A stretch of 64,000 nucleotides of DNA from Paenibacillus curdlanolyticus YK9 (GTDB lineage Bacteria; Bacillota; Bacilli; Paenibacillales; Paenibacillaceae). The position numbers and the translations under genes were made by a program. Below are positions 8,520 to 17,753 of this stretch, piece by piece (the stretch's first letter is position 1; every line of letters begins with the position of its first letter). The notes under the pieces were generated by a model that was not told the origin of the DNA, ran no database searches, and saw only the letters and a list, made by a program, of their open reading frames with translations. Location of the stretch: assembly GCF_000179615.1 (NCBI RefSeq), contig NZ_AEDD01000002.1:124001-188000 (forward strand), read 5' to 3'.

Positions 8520-9194
8520 ATGATTGCGTTGAAAGCAACAATTGCCGCAATAAACGTGGGGATGCCTGCTGAGCTCGCGCATGGCGGTAAATTCGTGCAG
8601 TCCGGCATCGTGAAGCGTCCGGTAACAGGCGCTGTTTTGGCGACGGAGCATGGGTTGCCGGGGGATGGCCAGGCAGATTTAGTCAATCATGGCGGACCGG
8701 ATAAGGCCGTATGCGTGTATGGAACGGACCATTTCCCGTATTGGGAGCAGCTGCTAGGGCATTCGCTTACCTATGGCGCATTCGGGGAAAATATTTCCCT
8801 GAGTGGCTGGAATGAATCGGACTGGTGCATCGGAGACAAAATTCGGTTTGGCGGTGCGCTAATGCAGGTCAGCCAGCCAAGGCAGCCCTGCTTTAAACTA
8901 GCAGCCCTATATGATGTGCCGGAGCTTGCCGATTGGGTAGCCAAAACAGGTTTTACGGGCTTTTACCTGCGCGTACTTGAGGCGGGCGCATTCAGCGCCG
9001 GGGATGAAGCGATTATCGTGGAACGGCATTCTGCAGCCATTACGATCGCAGAAGCGAATCGGGTTATGCATATCGATAAATCAGACGCCGCTGGCATGCG
9101 CAGGCTGCTCGCTGTCGCTGAGCTATCGGATAGCTGGCAGAATACGTTGAACAAGCGACTATTGAAGCTTGAAGGCGGCAATGAGACGGCTTGA
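8520..9194 (+). CDS. MOSC domain protein (YiiM-like)
   Basis: A 224-residue MOSC (molybdenum cofactor sulfurase C-terminal) protein. DLVNHGGPDKAVCVY and GAFGENISLSG are family hallmarks, and SQPRQPCFKL carries the conserved cysteine thought to handle sulfur or molybdenum cofactor. YiiM-type proteins reduce N-hydroxylated substrates such as N-hydroxylated base analogues; that specific activity is only inferred. The ATG at 8520 follows AGGAGGAAACGGGAA. The next gene starts close behind, so the two are probably co-transcribed from the 8446-8475 promoter. Confidence 0.85.
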   Translation: MIALKATIAAINVGMPAELAHGGKFVQSGIVKRPVTGAVLATEHGLPGDGQADLVNHGGPDKAVCVYGTDHFPYWEQLLGHSLTYGAFGENISLSGWNESDWCIGDKIRFGGALMQVSQPRQPCFKLAALYDVPELADWVAKTGFTGFYLRVLEAGAFSAGDEAIIVERHSAAITIAEANRVMHIDKSDAAGMRRLLAVAELSDSWQNTLNKRLLKLEGGNETA

Positions 9195-9232
9195 CTGCAA
9201 GATCGGTTGAAAGGAAAGGGCGAACAGAGGCC

Positions 9233-10303
9233 ATGCATGCAGATGAAGCATCAGCACAGATAAACGATCCCGCACACTCGGATTCGTCAATGGATCGGAC
9301 GCTTGCCGAACTGATCGGGCAATATGATTTGCCTTCGGATTGGCGTGCGATTCAAGGTCCATCAGGGATGAATAATACAACTCGCATAATTGCCTGTTCG
9401 GACGGACAGTTTGTGCTGCGCATATATAATAATCATCAAAATGCCAAGATTGTAAAGCTGGAGCATGAGGTGCTCCAGTTTTTGCTGCGTACAGGTTTTT
9501 CGTTAAAGGTGCCAGACCCGGTTACGAATCGCAATGGGGATACAATCACCGTTGACAGCAACGGGAAATTGGCGTCTTTGTTTCGTTATATCGAAGGCGA
9601 GCGACCTTCTGTCGCGGATCTTGAGCAAGTGGAATCGCTTGGCCGTGCAGCCGGTATGCTGAGCGGAGCATTGGAGAAGCTGCCAGCGATGGAGCAGACC
9701 GTCGCCGAATACCGCCCCTATTACGAGCTTGCGCAAGCGTATGAGGGCTGGTCCGATGAGGCTGTGTTAGCGCTTGCCTATCAAGCGGAGCTGCCGGAGG
9801 AAGCATTGATCAGCATAAGCTGCGTTCTGGCTGCCAGAAAGCAGCTGCAACTGAAGTTAACGACATTAAGCAGACTTCCCCATCAGTGGATTCATGGCGA
9901 TTTGAATGCTTCGAATGCGGTTGCGATTGGCAGGCGCGTGACTGGCATTCTTGATTTTGAGTTTTGTACGATCGATCTGCGCGCCATGGAGCCGGCAGTT
10001 GCCATGGTCGATTTTATCCGAGGCGATCGAACGGAGGCGCAGCGAATCGAAGCGATCGAACGTTTCGCTAGAGGATTCGGGCATGAGAGGCGGCTTGGGG
10101 TCGACGAGACGGCAGCGCTGCCGGATTTGATGCTGCTGCGGATGCTGGATGTATTTTTGCATTTTGCCGTACGCCTGTCCGAAGGGCTGGACGACTCGAC
10201 GGTATGGATCGAGCAAGCCAAGCATGCGGATGCGGTTATCGGCTGGGTAGATCGGCATCGCGTACAGCTGCACGATATGTTTCGAGAGACGATGAGCGAA
10301 TGA
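9233..10303 (+). CDS. APH-family phosphotransferase (aminoglycoside/homoserine-kinase-like)
   Basis: A 356-residue protein-kinase-fold phosphotransferase. The Brenner-type catalytic motif is WIHGDLNASN followed by ILDFEF, the metal-binding DFG equivalent, and the N-lobe has FVLRIYNNHQNAKIVKLEHEVL. The closest remembered relatives are homoserine kinase type II, choline/aminoglycoside kinases and SrkA-like stress kinases; the substrate cannot be settled from sequence. I prefer the ATG at 9233, with GGAAAGGG about 10 bases upstream, over a TTG at 9191 that overlaps the MOSC gene. Probably an operon with the MOSC gene upstream and the ChbG-like gene downstream. Confidence 0.85.
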   Translation: MHADEASAQINDPAHSDSSMDRTLAELIGQYDLPSDWRAIQGPSGMNNTTRIIACSDGQFVLRIYNNHQNAKIVKLEHEVLQFLLRTGFSLKVPDPVTNRNGDTITVDSNGKLASLFRYIEGERPSVADLEQVESLGRAAGMLSGALEKLPAMEQTVAEYRPYYELAQAYEGWSDEAVLALAYQAELPEEALISISCVLAARKQLQLKLTTLSRLPHQWIHGDLNASNAVAIGRRVTGILDFEFCTIDLRAMEPAVAMVDFIRGDRTEAQRIEAIERFARGFGHERRLGVDETAALPDLMLLRMLDVFLHFAVRLSEGLDDSTVWIEQAKHADAVIGWVDRHRVQLHDMFRETMSE

Positions 10304-10371
10304 AAGAGCTATACGACGCCATATAATAGAGCGAATCGAACGAATCGGCATGCCGATGAGGAGGTATCGCG

Positions 10372-11280
10372 ATGAGTACGGCTCGTGCTCTTGGATATGG
10401 GGAAGAGGATCGGCTTGTGATCATTAATGCGGATGATTTTGGATTGTGCCATACGTCTAATGAAACGATTAGCGATTTGTTGGCTGGCGGCTTCGTGTCC
10501 TCAGCGACCTTGATGCTCCCTTGCGGTTGGGCGAGAGATGCAGCGTTGTGGAGCGCGCGGCACCCGGAGATGGACGTCGGCGTTCATTGGACAACAACGA
10601 GCGAATGGGATTTGTACAAATGGGGACCGGTATGCCGATCCTCCGCTACAAGCTCGCTGGTCACCGATGAAGGCTATTTCCCGAAGGATGTCAAGGCGTT
10701 CGAGCGACAGGCTGATCCCGAAGAGGTCAAAGCCGAGCTGATCGCCCAGCTTGAAATGGCGCTAAAGCTTGGCATGCGTCCGACACATGCGGATAGCCAT
10801 ATGGGCAGCCTCTACGGGCTAACGACCGGCCGTGATTTTCTGACGATCGTGTTCGAGGTGTGCGCGGCCTATGGGCTGCCATTCCGGCTTCCTCGCCATT
10901 TGCTCACTGAAACGGGCCAAGTGGCCCCTCCTGAGCTGGCGGATCAAGCGTTAAAGCGGGCGGAAGAGGCGGAAGCCTATGGCGTCGTTGTCTTGGACTA
11001 TTTGTTGGGATTGCCATTCGGCGAGCAGCCTGGCGAAACGTATGAATCGTTTCGGGCGCAATTCATCCATTTGCTTACGTCGCTGAAGCCTGGCGTTTCC
11101 GAAATTATCGTACACCCTTCAGCAGCGACGGCGGAGCTGCAGGCGTTCCACGAGCAGGCTGCGAAGCGTGATTGGGAGCGGCGTTTGCTTCAGGATGAAA
11201 TGGTCATTCGAACGATGGAGGAGCAGCAATTGATCCGTATCGGCTGGCGGGAGCTGCAGAGGCTGCAGCTTTCGATGTGA
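10372..11280 (+). CDS. YdjC/ChbG-family carbohydrate deacetylase-like protein
   Basis: A 302-residue TIM-barrel-like hydrolase. IINADDFG (residues 20-27, with the metal-binding Asp pair), VGVHWT, THADSHMGSL and a C-terminal EIIVHPS supply the Asp/His metal ligands of YdjC/ChbG enzymes, which deacetylate oligosaccharides such as chitooligosaccharides. In the VGVHWTTTSE region this copy departs from the usual GIHLTL, which may affect substrate binding. The ATG follows GAGGAGG. An AT-rich relative lies at 31218-32111. It is the last gene of a possible three-gene operon and is followed by a terminator. Substrate unknown; the chitinase at 59495 offers only a loose chitin link. Confidence 0.85.
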   Translation: MSTARALGYGEEDRLVIINADDFGLCHTSNETISDLLAGGFVSSATLMLPCGWARDAALWSARHPEMDVGVHWTTTSEWDLYKWGPVCRSSATSSLVTDEGYFPKDVKAFERQADPEEVKAELIAQLEMALKLGMRPTHADSHMGSLYGLTTGRDFLTIVFEVCAAYGLPFRLPRHLLTETGQVAPPELADQALKRAEEAEAYGVVVLDYLLGLPFGEQPGETYESFRAQFIHLLTSLKPGVSEIIVHPSAATAELQAFHEQAAKRDWERRLLQDEMVIRTMEEQQLIRIGWRELQRLQLSM

Positions 11281-11315
11281 ACAGGCGAGAACCGCGCTGA
11301 ATGGGGGCAAATAAA

Positions 11316-11363
11316 ACAACCTCTAATCGCGATTAGCCAAATTTTCGCGCGACTAGAGGTTGT
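11316..11363. terminator. Bidirectional terminator
   Basis: ACAACCTCTA (11316-11325) and TAGAGGTTGT (11354-11363) form a perfect 10-bp stem with further GC pairing inside, between the convergent ChbG-like and ypdA genes. Confidence 0.75.
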
Positions 11364-11366
11364 CGT

Positions 11367-12362
11367 TTATCTTAATCGGGTCGCGGACAAATGCTCGGCG
11401 ATCAGGCGGCCGTGATGGCGGCCTGTCTCGATAAACACTTCATTCGCTTCGCGTCGCGAAGCGACGACTCCTGCAAGATACACGCCTGGGACGTTTGTTT
11501 CCATCGTCGCATCGTTAAATTGCGGACTTCCGTCAGCCTCCATTGCAACGCCGATTTTGGTAAGGAAATCACGATCGGGATGAAACCCGGTCAGCGCAAG
11601 CACAAAATCGTTCGGGATCGTTTCCGCGCCTTCGGGACCTTCAATCAGGATGGAAGCGGGATCGATCCGTGTGACGCGCGAGCGGAATCGCATGTGGATT
11701 TTTTCTTTATTGACCATTCCTTCGAACAGCGGCAGCACCCAAGGCTTAATCCCTTTGTAATAAGCCTCTCCCCGGTATACGACGGTGACCTCCGCGCCAA
11801 CGCGTTCCAGCTCAAGCGCAGCATCGATAGCGGAGTTGCTTCCTCCGATTATGGCGACCTTCGTGCGGGTGTAGGGGTGGGATTCGCGGAAAAAGTGGCT
11901 GACCTTCTCGGTTTCTTCTCCCGGGATGCCAAGCGTATTCGGATGGTCAAAATAGCCTGTAGCGATGATGACCGTATCGCATGCGTACTGCTTCATCTCT
12001 CCGAACCGTGTAACGGACGTGACGCTAAACCGCGCGCCGGCGGGCCGCACCTCGGTTACGGTTTCGAAGGCATTGACGCGAATGTCGCGGCGCAGCGTGA
12101 CGGTACGATAATAAGCAAGCGCCTCTTGTCTTGTCGGCTTGTCTCCTGAAGTGGTAAACGGAATGCCGCCAATCTCAAGCAGCTCGGGCGTACTGAAGAA
12201 GCGCATGTAAGTCGGGTATTGGGAAATGGAATGGACGATATTGCGGCTTTCTATAATTAGCGGCGACAGTCCTAGCTGCTGCAGCTCAAGCGCTGCGGCA
12301 AGCCCGCAAGGGCCTGCGCCGATGATGATGGCTTTTTCGTTAATGGGATGAATAGTTTGCAT
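11367..12362 (-). CDS. ypdA: YpdA-family bacillithiol disulfide reductase
   Basis: A 331-residue FAD/NAD(P)H oxidoreductase. The N-terminal FAD motif is IIGAGPCGLAAALELQQLG, including the GPCG cysteine typical of YpdA. SQYPTYMRFFSTPELLEIGGIPF is the YpdA signature region, and a second dinucleotide fold follows in KVAIIGGSNSAIDAALEL. YpdA (Bdr) recycles oxidised bacillithiol (BSSB) with NADPH in the bacilliredoxin pathway, so this organism probably makes bacillithiol. The length matches the family. The ATG at 12362 has AGGAGG somewhat far upstream (about 14 bases). Monocistronic, convergent with the ChbG-like gene. Confidence 0.92.
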   Translation of the reverse strand: MQTIHPINEKAIIIGAGPCGLAAALELQQLGLSPLIIESRNIVHSISQYPTYMRFFSTPELLEIGGIPFTTSGDKPTRQEALAYYRTVTLRRDIRVNAFETVTEVRPAGARFSVTSVTRFGEMKQYACDTVIIATGYFDHPNTLGIPGEETEKVSHFFRESHPYTRTKVAIIGGSNSAIDAALELERVGAEVTVVYRGEAYYKGIKPWVLPLFEGMVNKEKIHMRFRSRVTRIDPASILIEGPEGAETIPNDFVLALTGFHPDRDFLTKIGVAMEADGSPQFNDATMETNVPGVYLAGVVASRREANEVFIETGRHHGRLIAEHLSATRLR

Positions 12363-12534
12363 AAGGTAATAACAGCCTCCTGCCTATAGAGATCGTATCA
12401 ATCATTGTACTGCTCTCTAGTGAACGATGGCAAATCTAGAACTCGAGACGGGCAATAAATCAACGTTTAACACTGGGTACGAGCTTTCGAATCATGTATA
12501 ATAGGAATCAATTGTATGACTGGGAGGTTGCTAG

Positions 12535-13068
12535 ATGCGGCGGCGATTTGTTATAGAGGCAGTCATGGTGGCAACATATGGGCATCTGTTGGTGCCAAGC
12601 CGTCCGGTGGACTATGTCGTTCCATATTCGACGATTGCTGAATTGTACGATATGAAGGATGGAGCAGATCCTGTGATGGAGGATCCGTCCGACGATAAGC
12701 ATGTGAAGGAAAAGATTGGCGAGTTGATCGCATTCTTCGAGGACCCGCTAAACCGGAAGAAAATAGAGCGTGCCTTGCAGGTGCCGTGGCGCGAAAGCTC
12801 ACCGCTGCTGCTGAATGATAAAATTCAATTCACGATTGTGCATGCGCTCGACAACGCGCAATATGGGGAACTGTTCGATCCAATTGAAACGGAAGTGCTG
12901 CTCGCCGGCATGAAGCTGGACACGCCAATCTTGTCGGATCAGATTGAGTTTCAGGAGCGCCTCATCGAGGCGGAAATTCCAGTGCTTATTTATGACATCG
13001 ACGACTTTGAATTCGCTGTTGAAGAAGGCGTTGAGCCGGATGAATTTCAGCAGCATCGCGATTTGTAA
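12535..13068 (+). CDS. Conserved Paenibacillaceae-type 177-aa protein (family often labelled ADP-heptose synthase)
   Basis: A 177-residue acidic protein starting MRRRFVIEAVMVATYGHLLVPSRPVDYVVPY. I recall close relatives in Paenibacillus genomes under the label ADP-heptose synthase. However, neither a nucleotidyltransferase HxGH motif nor a sugar-kinase motif is visible, so that label seems unsupported. The sequence has no membrane segment or signal peptide and ends in an acidic tail (DIDDFEFAVEEGVEPDEF). GGGAGG lies 7 bases before the ATG. A terminator follows the stop codon, so it is a single-gene unit. Role unknown. Confidence 0.8.
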   Translation: MRRRFVIEAVMVATYGHLLVPSRPVDYVVPYSTIAELYDMKDGADPVMEDPSDDKHVKEKIGELIAFFEDPLNRKKIERALQVPWRESSPLLLNDKIQFTIVHALDNAQYGELFDPIETEVLLAGMKLDTPILSDQIEFQERLIEAEIPVLIYDIDDFEFAVEEGVEPDEFQQHRDL

Positions 13069-13075
13069 GGAGAAT

Positions 13076-13109
13076 GACCTGAGTCTAACGGCTTCAGGTC
13101 TTCTTTTTT
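13076..13109 (+). terminator. Rho-independent terminator
   Basis: GACCTGA (13076-13082) and TCAGGTC (13094-13100), followed by TTCTTTTTT. Confidence 0.8.
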
Positions 13110-13144
13110 GAGCAAGAAGCAATGAGAGGGGAGAAAGGAACACA

Positions 13145-14896
13145 ATGTCAACCTTGCTTCGCATCCTTAAATACGTGAAACCAAGCGCAAAGTGGGCATT
13201 CGCTGCACTTGGGCTTATGGTTGTTGCTACGGTTGTCGATCTATTAGCGCCTTGGGTGCTGCGCAACATCTTCGATGAGGGGATCGCTCGGAAAAATATG
13301 GGCACCGTCCTTCTGCTGACGCTGGCTTTGTTGGGCATGCAGGGCGTGAAAAGCTTAGGCGCTTTTGCACAGGGCTATACGCAAGAGCTGGTCGGGCAGA
13401 ACGTCGTATTTACGCTTCGCAAGGAAATGTATGCGCATTTGCAGCGCTTATCCTTTACGTATTATGACAAAGCGCAAACCGGGCAGCTAATGTCGCGAAT
13501 GACAGGCGATATTGAGGCAGTTAAAAATTTCGTCGGGTTCGGCGCGATGATGCTGATTACGGGCATCGCCACCTTCTTCGGGACGTTAATTTTTATGCTT
13601 TCCATGCAAGCTGAGGTTACGCTGCTTAGCTTGAGCACGATTCCTCCGCTCTTGGTTGTCATGTGGCTGTTCAATCGCAAGGTTGGGCCCGCATGGGGGA
13701 ACATCCGGGAGCAAATGGGGCGGCTTACGACAACGCTTCAGGAAAATATATCGGGCATACGCGTCGTGAAAGCGTTCGCAAGCGAAAAGAAGGAGCAGAG
13801 TAAGTTTGCTGAACGCAACGAACAAAATTTTGATACAAACATGCAGCGCGCCAAGCTCGAAGCTACGGCATTTCCGCTCATGGGATTTTTCGGGGGGTTA
13901 ACCTTCCTGATTATGATTTGGCTTGGGGCAGTCTATGTTGCAAAGGGACAAATGTCGCTGGGGACGTTTATGGCGTTTCAATGGTATACATGGGGGCTGA
14001 TTTGGCCGCTTAATATGCTCGGCTGGCAAATTAATATTTTTCAGCAGGCGTTGAAGGCAGCGCCGCGCGTATTTGAAGTAATCGATACGAAAGTCGATAT
14101 CGAATCGCCTGCTGACGGAGGGATCGATGCTGCCCGAATCGGGGGAACTGTTACGTTCGAGAACGTATCCTTCGCATTCGATACGACAGCAGCGGAGCCA
14201 AGCCATGTGCTGAGCAACATCCAGCTCCAAGTCAAGCAGGGCGAAGTGATTGCCATTCTAGGCGCTACTGGCTCAGGCAAAAGCAGCTTGATCGCCTTGC
14301 TCTCACGCTATTATGATGCGACCGCAGGATCGGTCAGCATGGATGGGGTGGACGTGAGGAACTACAATCTCGAAGGCCTTCGCCAGAGCATCGGCATCGT
14401 GCCTCAGGAGACGTTTCTCTTCTCGGCAACGATTCATGACAATGTGGCTTACGGACGGCCAGATGCGACGCAAGAGATGGTGGAGGCTGCTGCGAGGAAA
14501 GCGCAAATCCATGACTTTATCGTCAATATGCCATATGGGTATGAAACGCTGATAGGCGAGAGAGGCGTCGGATTGTCAGGCGGCCAGCGCCAACGCGTAG
14601 CGCTCGCTCGCGCGATTCTGATGGACCCGCCTATTCTCGTGTTGGATGAAGCGACGGCAAGCGTGGATACCGCGACCGAGTCAGCGATCCATGAAGCGCT
14701 ATTAGAGGTTATGAAGGGCAGAACAACTTTCATTATTGCGCAGCGGCTGTCCTCCATACGTCGAGCAGATCGGATTGTTGTGCTGGATAACGGGCGGATT
14801 GCACAAATGGGGACGCAGCAGGAGCTGCTGGAGCAGGACGGATTTTTCCGTCGGCTGTTGGAGCAGCAGGAGATGGCTGCTGCTTCGAATTCGTAA
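13145..14896 (+). CDS. ABC exporter half-transporter A (heterodimeric, BmrC-like position)
   Basis: A 583-residue fused permease and ATPase. An N-terminal six-helix ABC exporter domain spans about residues 1-310. The ATPase domain has Walker A GATGSGKS, signature LSGGQRQR, Walker B ILVLDEA and a D-loop ASVDTATE. The H-loop histidine is replaced: IIAQRLSS has Gln where most exporters have His. This is the asymmetry expected of one half of a heterodimeric exporter such as BmrCD or TM287/288. The partner follows 86 bases downstream with no terminator between. Drug or lipid export is the family expectation; the substrate is unknown. Confidence 0.9.
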   Translation: MSTLLRILKYVKPSAKWAFAALGLMVVATVVDLLAPWVLRNIFDEGIARKNMGTVLLLTLALLGMQGVKSLGAFAQGYTQELVGQNVVFTLRKEMYAHLQRLSFTYYDKAQTGQLMSRMTGDIEAVKNFVGFGAMMLITGIATFFGTLIFMLSMQAEVTLLSLSTIPPLLVVMWLFNRKVGPAWGNIREQMGRLTTTLQENISGIRVVKAFASEKKEQSKFAERNEQNFDTNMQRAKLEATAFPLMGFFGGLTFLIMIWLGAVYVAKGQMSLGTFMAFQWYTWGLIWPLNMLGWQINIFQQALKAAPRVFEVIDTKVDIESPADGGIDAARIGGTVTFENVSFAFDTTAAEPSHVLSNIQLQVKQGEVIAILGATGSGKSSLIALLSRYYDATAGSVSMDGVDVRNYNLEGLRQSIGIVPQETFLFSATIHDNVAYGRPDATQEMVEAAARKAQIHDFIVNMPYGYETLIGERGVGLSGGQRQRVALARAILMDPPILVLDEATASVDTATESAIHEALLEVMKGRTTFIIAQRLSSIRRADRIVVLDNGRIAQMGTQQELLEQDGFFRRLLEQQEMAAASNS

Positions 14897-14982
14897 GGCG
14901 TGATTTTGCAACTACGCCATCAATCATTTATAGCCTATTTATTTAATGACAGTAACTATATGAGGATCAAAGGAGGATATGC

Positions 14983-16803
14983 GTGAGTCAAGTGGAGTGG
15001 GATTCCGTCGATGAGCTAGAAGAAAAGCCGTTTCAGCTCGACTATATGCGAAGGCTGCTGCGTTATGTCCTGCCGTATCGCAGGACGTTAAGCTTTGTCG
15101 TCGCGGTCGTATTGCTGAACATGGCGCTGAGCCTTGCAGAGCCGCTATTGCTCGGATATATTATTGATGAGGGAATTGTTAAGCATAATTATACGTTTAT
15201 ACATGGGGTAGGCGCTGCATTGCTGGGCTTCCGGTTGCTAGGCTGGCTTTTCGGATGGCTGCACACGAAGCTCATTAACTTCACTGGACAGCGCGTCTTG
15301 TTCGACTTAAGGCAGCAATTGTTTAATCATCTGCAGACGTTATCGTTTCGTTTCTTCGATGGACGCCCTGCCGGCAAAATCATGTCGCGCATCACGAACG
15401 ATACGAATGCCATCGGCGAATTGATCAACGGGGGACTCATCACGACCGTTATGGAAGTGACGCATCTGGCCGGTATCGTCGTTATTTTGTTCTGGATGGA
15501 TTGGCAGCTGGCGTTGTTATCGTTTGCGACGATGCCGCTTCTGTATTTGATCGTATCGACGCTGCGGACGCGGATTGAAAGCGCTTGGTCTCGCTCCAGA
15601 CGGACGATGTCAGCGATTAACGGAAACGTGAACGAAACGATTCAAGGCATACGGGTCGTGCAAGCATTTTCCCGGCAATCGGGGAATAACGAGAAGTTTA
15701 ATGACATTAACATTGACAATAAAAAGGCGTTCATGCGCGCTATTCGAATGGAGTCAACCGTGTGGCCGCTCGTGGAAATGGTCGGCATGCTTGGCACCTG
15801 TATCGTCGTTTGGTTCGGCGCAAGGCAGGTCATGAATGAAACGCTGACGATCGGCTTTGTCATGGCTTTCATCAATTATTTATGGCGCTTCTGGGGTCCG
15901 CTCAGCGCGTTATCTAAAGTATACAGCCAGCTGCTGTCAGCGATGGCTTCAGCAGAGCGGCTGTTCGAGATTTTGGATACAGAGCCTGAGGTGAAAAACG
16001 CAGCGAGTGCCTCGGCGCTTCCGCCAATTCGCGGAGAGGTTGTATTGAAGGAAGTCTCCTTCCGTTACGGCCCAGATAAACCCGAGGTTCTTCATGGCAT
16101 TAATGTTTCCATAAAGCCGGGACAACGCGTGGCGATTGTCGGTCCGACAGGGGCAGGAAAAAGTACAATCGTAAACCTGCTCATGCGTTTTTATGATGCA
16201 ACCGGCGGGAAAGTAATCATTGATGGCTATGATGTGAAGGATGTGACGCTAGAGTCATTGCGCAGCCAGATGGGGATCGTGCTGCAGGATTCTTTTATTT
16301 TCTCGGGAACGATCGAAGAGAACCTGCGGTACGGGAATGAGCATGCAACGGATGAAGCGCTGCGCGAAGCGGCACGGAGCGTTCGTATCGATAAATTCGT
16401 AGCTCATTTGCCAGAAGGCTACGATACACAGGTGGAAGAGCGGGGAAGCAAGCTGTCGGTCGGCCAGCGCCAGCTGTTGGCATTCGGGCGCGTGCTGCTG
16501 AGCGATCCGCGCATTCTAATTCTGGATGAAGCAACGTCAAGCGTTGATACCGAGACAGAGCAGCATATTCAAGCCGCGCTTGCGACTGTGCTGGAAGGCA
16601 GGACGGCGTTTATTATCGCCCATCGGTTGTCCACGATTCGAGACGCGGACATGATTCTCGTCGTTCAAGATGGAACCATCGCAGAGAGCGGTACGCATGC
16701 GGAGCTGATGCAAACGAGCGGCTTATATGCGAATCTCGTGCAATCGCAGCTGCTCATGCAGCAGTCGTTCCATGAGGCTTCTTCGAAGCCGCAAGCCGGA
16801 TAA
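14983..16803 (+). CDS. ABC exporter half-transporter B (heterodimeric, BmrD-like position)
   Basis: A 606-residue fused permease and ATPase. It has a roughly 35-residue acidic N-terminal extension, six transmembrane helices, then Walker A GPTGAGKS, a variant signature LSVGQRQL, Walker B ILILDEA and a normal H-loop (IIAHRLST). The variant signature in this half and the missing H-loop histidine in the upstream half would together form one consensus and one degenerate ATP site, as in known heterodimeric exporters. GTG start at 14983 with AGGAGG 6-7 bases upstream. The C-terminus is Ser/Gln-rich. No adjacent regulator gene is seen. Confidence 0.9.
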   Translation: MSQVEWDSVDELEEKPFQLDYMRRLLRYVLPYRRTLSFVVAVVLLNMALSLAEPLLLGYIIDEGIVKHNYTFIHGVGAALLGFRLLGWLFGWLHTKLINFTGQRVLFDLRQQLFNHLQTLSFRFFDGRPAGKIMSRITNDTNAIGELINGGLITTVMEVTHLAGIVVILFWMDWQLALLSFATMPLLYLIVSTLRTRIESAWSRSRRTMSAINGNVNETIQGIRVVQAFSRQSGNNEKFNDINIDNKKAFMRAIRMESTVWPLVEMVGMLGTCIVVWFGARQVMNETLTIGFVMAFINYLWRFWGPLSALSKVYSQLLSAMASAERLFEILDTEPEVKNAASASALPPIRGEVVLKEVSFRYGPDKPEVLHGINVSIKPGQRVAIVGPTGAGKSTIVNLLMRFYDATGGKVIIDGYDVKDVTLESLRSQMGIVLQDSFIFSGTIEENLRYGNEHATDEALREAARSVRIDKFVAHLPEGYDTQVEERGSKLSVGQRQLLAFGRVLLSDPRILILDEATSSVDTETEQHIQAALATVLEGRTAFIIAHRLSTIRDADMILVVQDGTIAESGTHAELMQTSGLYANLVQSQLLMQQSFHEASSKPQAG

Positions 16804-16825
16804 GGGGAATGATAATGCGAATCTC

Positions 16826-16858
16826 AAAAGTCAACGAAATCTCGTGTTGGCTTTTTTT
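16826..16858 (+). terminator. Rho-independent terminator after the ABC exporter operon
   Basis: AGTCAAC (16829-16835) and GTTGGCT (16846-16852, one wobble pair), with flanking A and T runs. Confidence 0.75.
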
Positions 16859-16946
16859 GTGCGGCAATGATTTAATAGAGTAGTATGTCTCTTCATAAGC
16901 TCCACGAAGCGATATCGCCGTCATCAATCAGGAGGGGACTTTGAAC

Positions 16947-17687
16947 ATGAAACTTAGAGAACTCATTACGAGCAAGAATGAAGATCTGTTCAATCGCGTG
17001 ACCGCTCAATACAAAATCAATCTGCAGCCATCCACCGACGAAGGCTGTTGGTCCTCTAACATTGACATCAAATCGAAGCATGCAACGATCTATTGGGCGG
17101 ACAGCCAGCATCCAGAGGAAGCGTTTACACATGAGCTGCTGCATTTTGATATCCAACGGCAGGGCTTTAAGCGTTTGCGTTATGGCATATGCTCAGCGGA
17201 CGGGGCAGGGCATTGGTTCCCGATCTTTATGGAATCGCTAGACAACGAGCTGCAGCATCACAAAATGTATGATCAATATGTCGCGATGGGCTACAATCCT
17301 GACTTTTTCTATGATGATGACGACGCCGTGGCGGTTCCGCTGCTCATCAACGAGATTTTGAACACGCCGATTCCGAACAAAATGACGTTGCTCCCGCATT
17401 ATCTGACCGTAACCTCTGCGGGGATTGAACGATTGCTGCCGGACTTGGATAACGTAAAGCAGCGATTCCGGCAAAAATGCAGCCAAAGGGTCGCAAGCAT
17501 TTTTGACGTCATCGACGAGCAGATTTTGAAATGGATTTCATTCGACGGTTACGACGCGCAAGAGCCGATTACCCAGATCATTCGCAGCATCCCGCATGCT
17601 CAGCAAACCTTTATCGGGTATGGCGAGCGAAGCGAATTCCCGAATAATGGCTTCTTTACCGAGGAACCGTTTAAACTCAACATTTGA
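16947..17687 (+). CDS. Unknown HEXXH-motif protein (putative zinc metalloprotease)
   Basis: A 246-residue soluble protein. The FTHELLHFDIQ segment near residue 62 contains HELLH, a zincin HEXXH motif, in a predicted helix. Candidate third ligands lie in the Glu/His-rich stretch FMESLDNELQHHK. The rest, including a DDDDAVAVP loop and a C-terminal FTEEPFKL, is unfamiliar. There is no signal peptide, so any peptidase would act in the cytoplasm. The ATG at 16947 is 9 bases after AGGAGGGG; a TTG at 16941 is too close. Transcribed alone between terminators. The name rests on one motif, so catalytic activity is a guess. Confidence 0.65.
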   Translation: MKLRELITSKNEDLFNRVTAQYKINLQPSTDEGCWSSNIDIKSKHATIYWADSQHPEEAFTHELLHFDIQRQGFKRLRYGICSADGAGHWFPIFMESLDNELQHHKMYDQYVAMGYNPDFFYDDDDAVAVPLLINEILNTPIPNKMTLLPHYLTVTSAGIERLLPDLDNVKQRFRQKCSQRVASIFDVIDEQILKWISFDGYDAQEPITQIIRSIPHAQQTFIGYGERSEFPNNGFFTEEPFKLNI

Positions 17688-17705
17688 CCCTGCTCCTAAA
17701 ACGCG

Positions 17706-17734
17706 AAAAAAGCAGTCCGCAGGGACTGCTTTTT
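17706..17734. terminator. Bidirectional terminator
   Basis: AAAAAGCAGTCC (17707-17718) and GGACTGCTTTTT (17723-17734) form a perfect 12-bp stem between the HEXXH gene and the minus-strand giant repeat gene. Confidence 0.88.
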
Positions 17735-17753
17735 CTCCTGCATCGATTCAGAC

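Noticed and set aside
11391-12149. A 252-codon plus-strand frame inside ypdA.
   Set aside because: It lies entirely within ypdA, which is recognised over its full length, and the antisense product has no recognisable domain.
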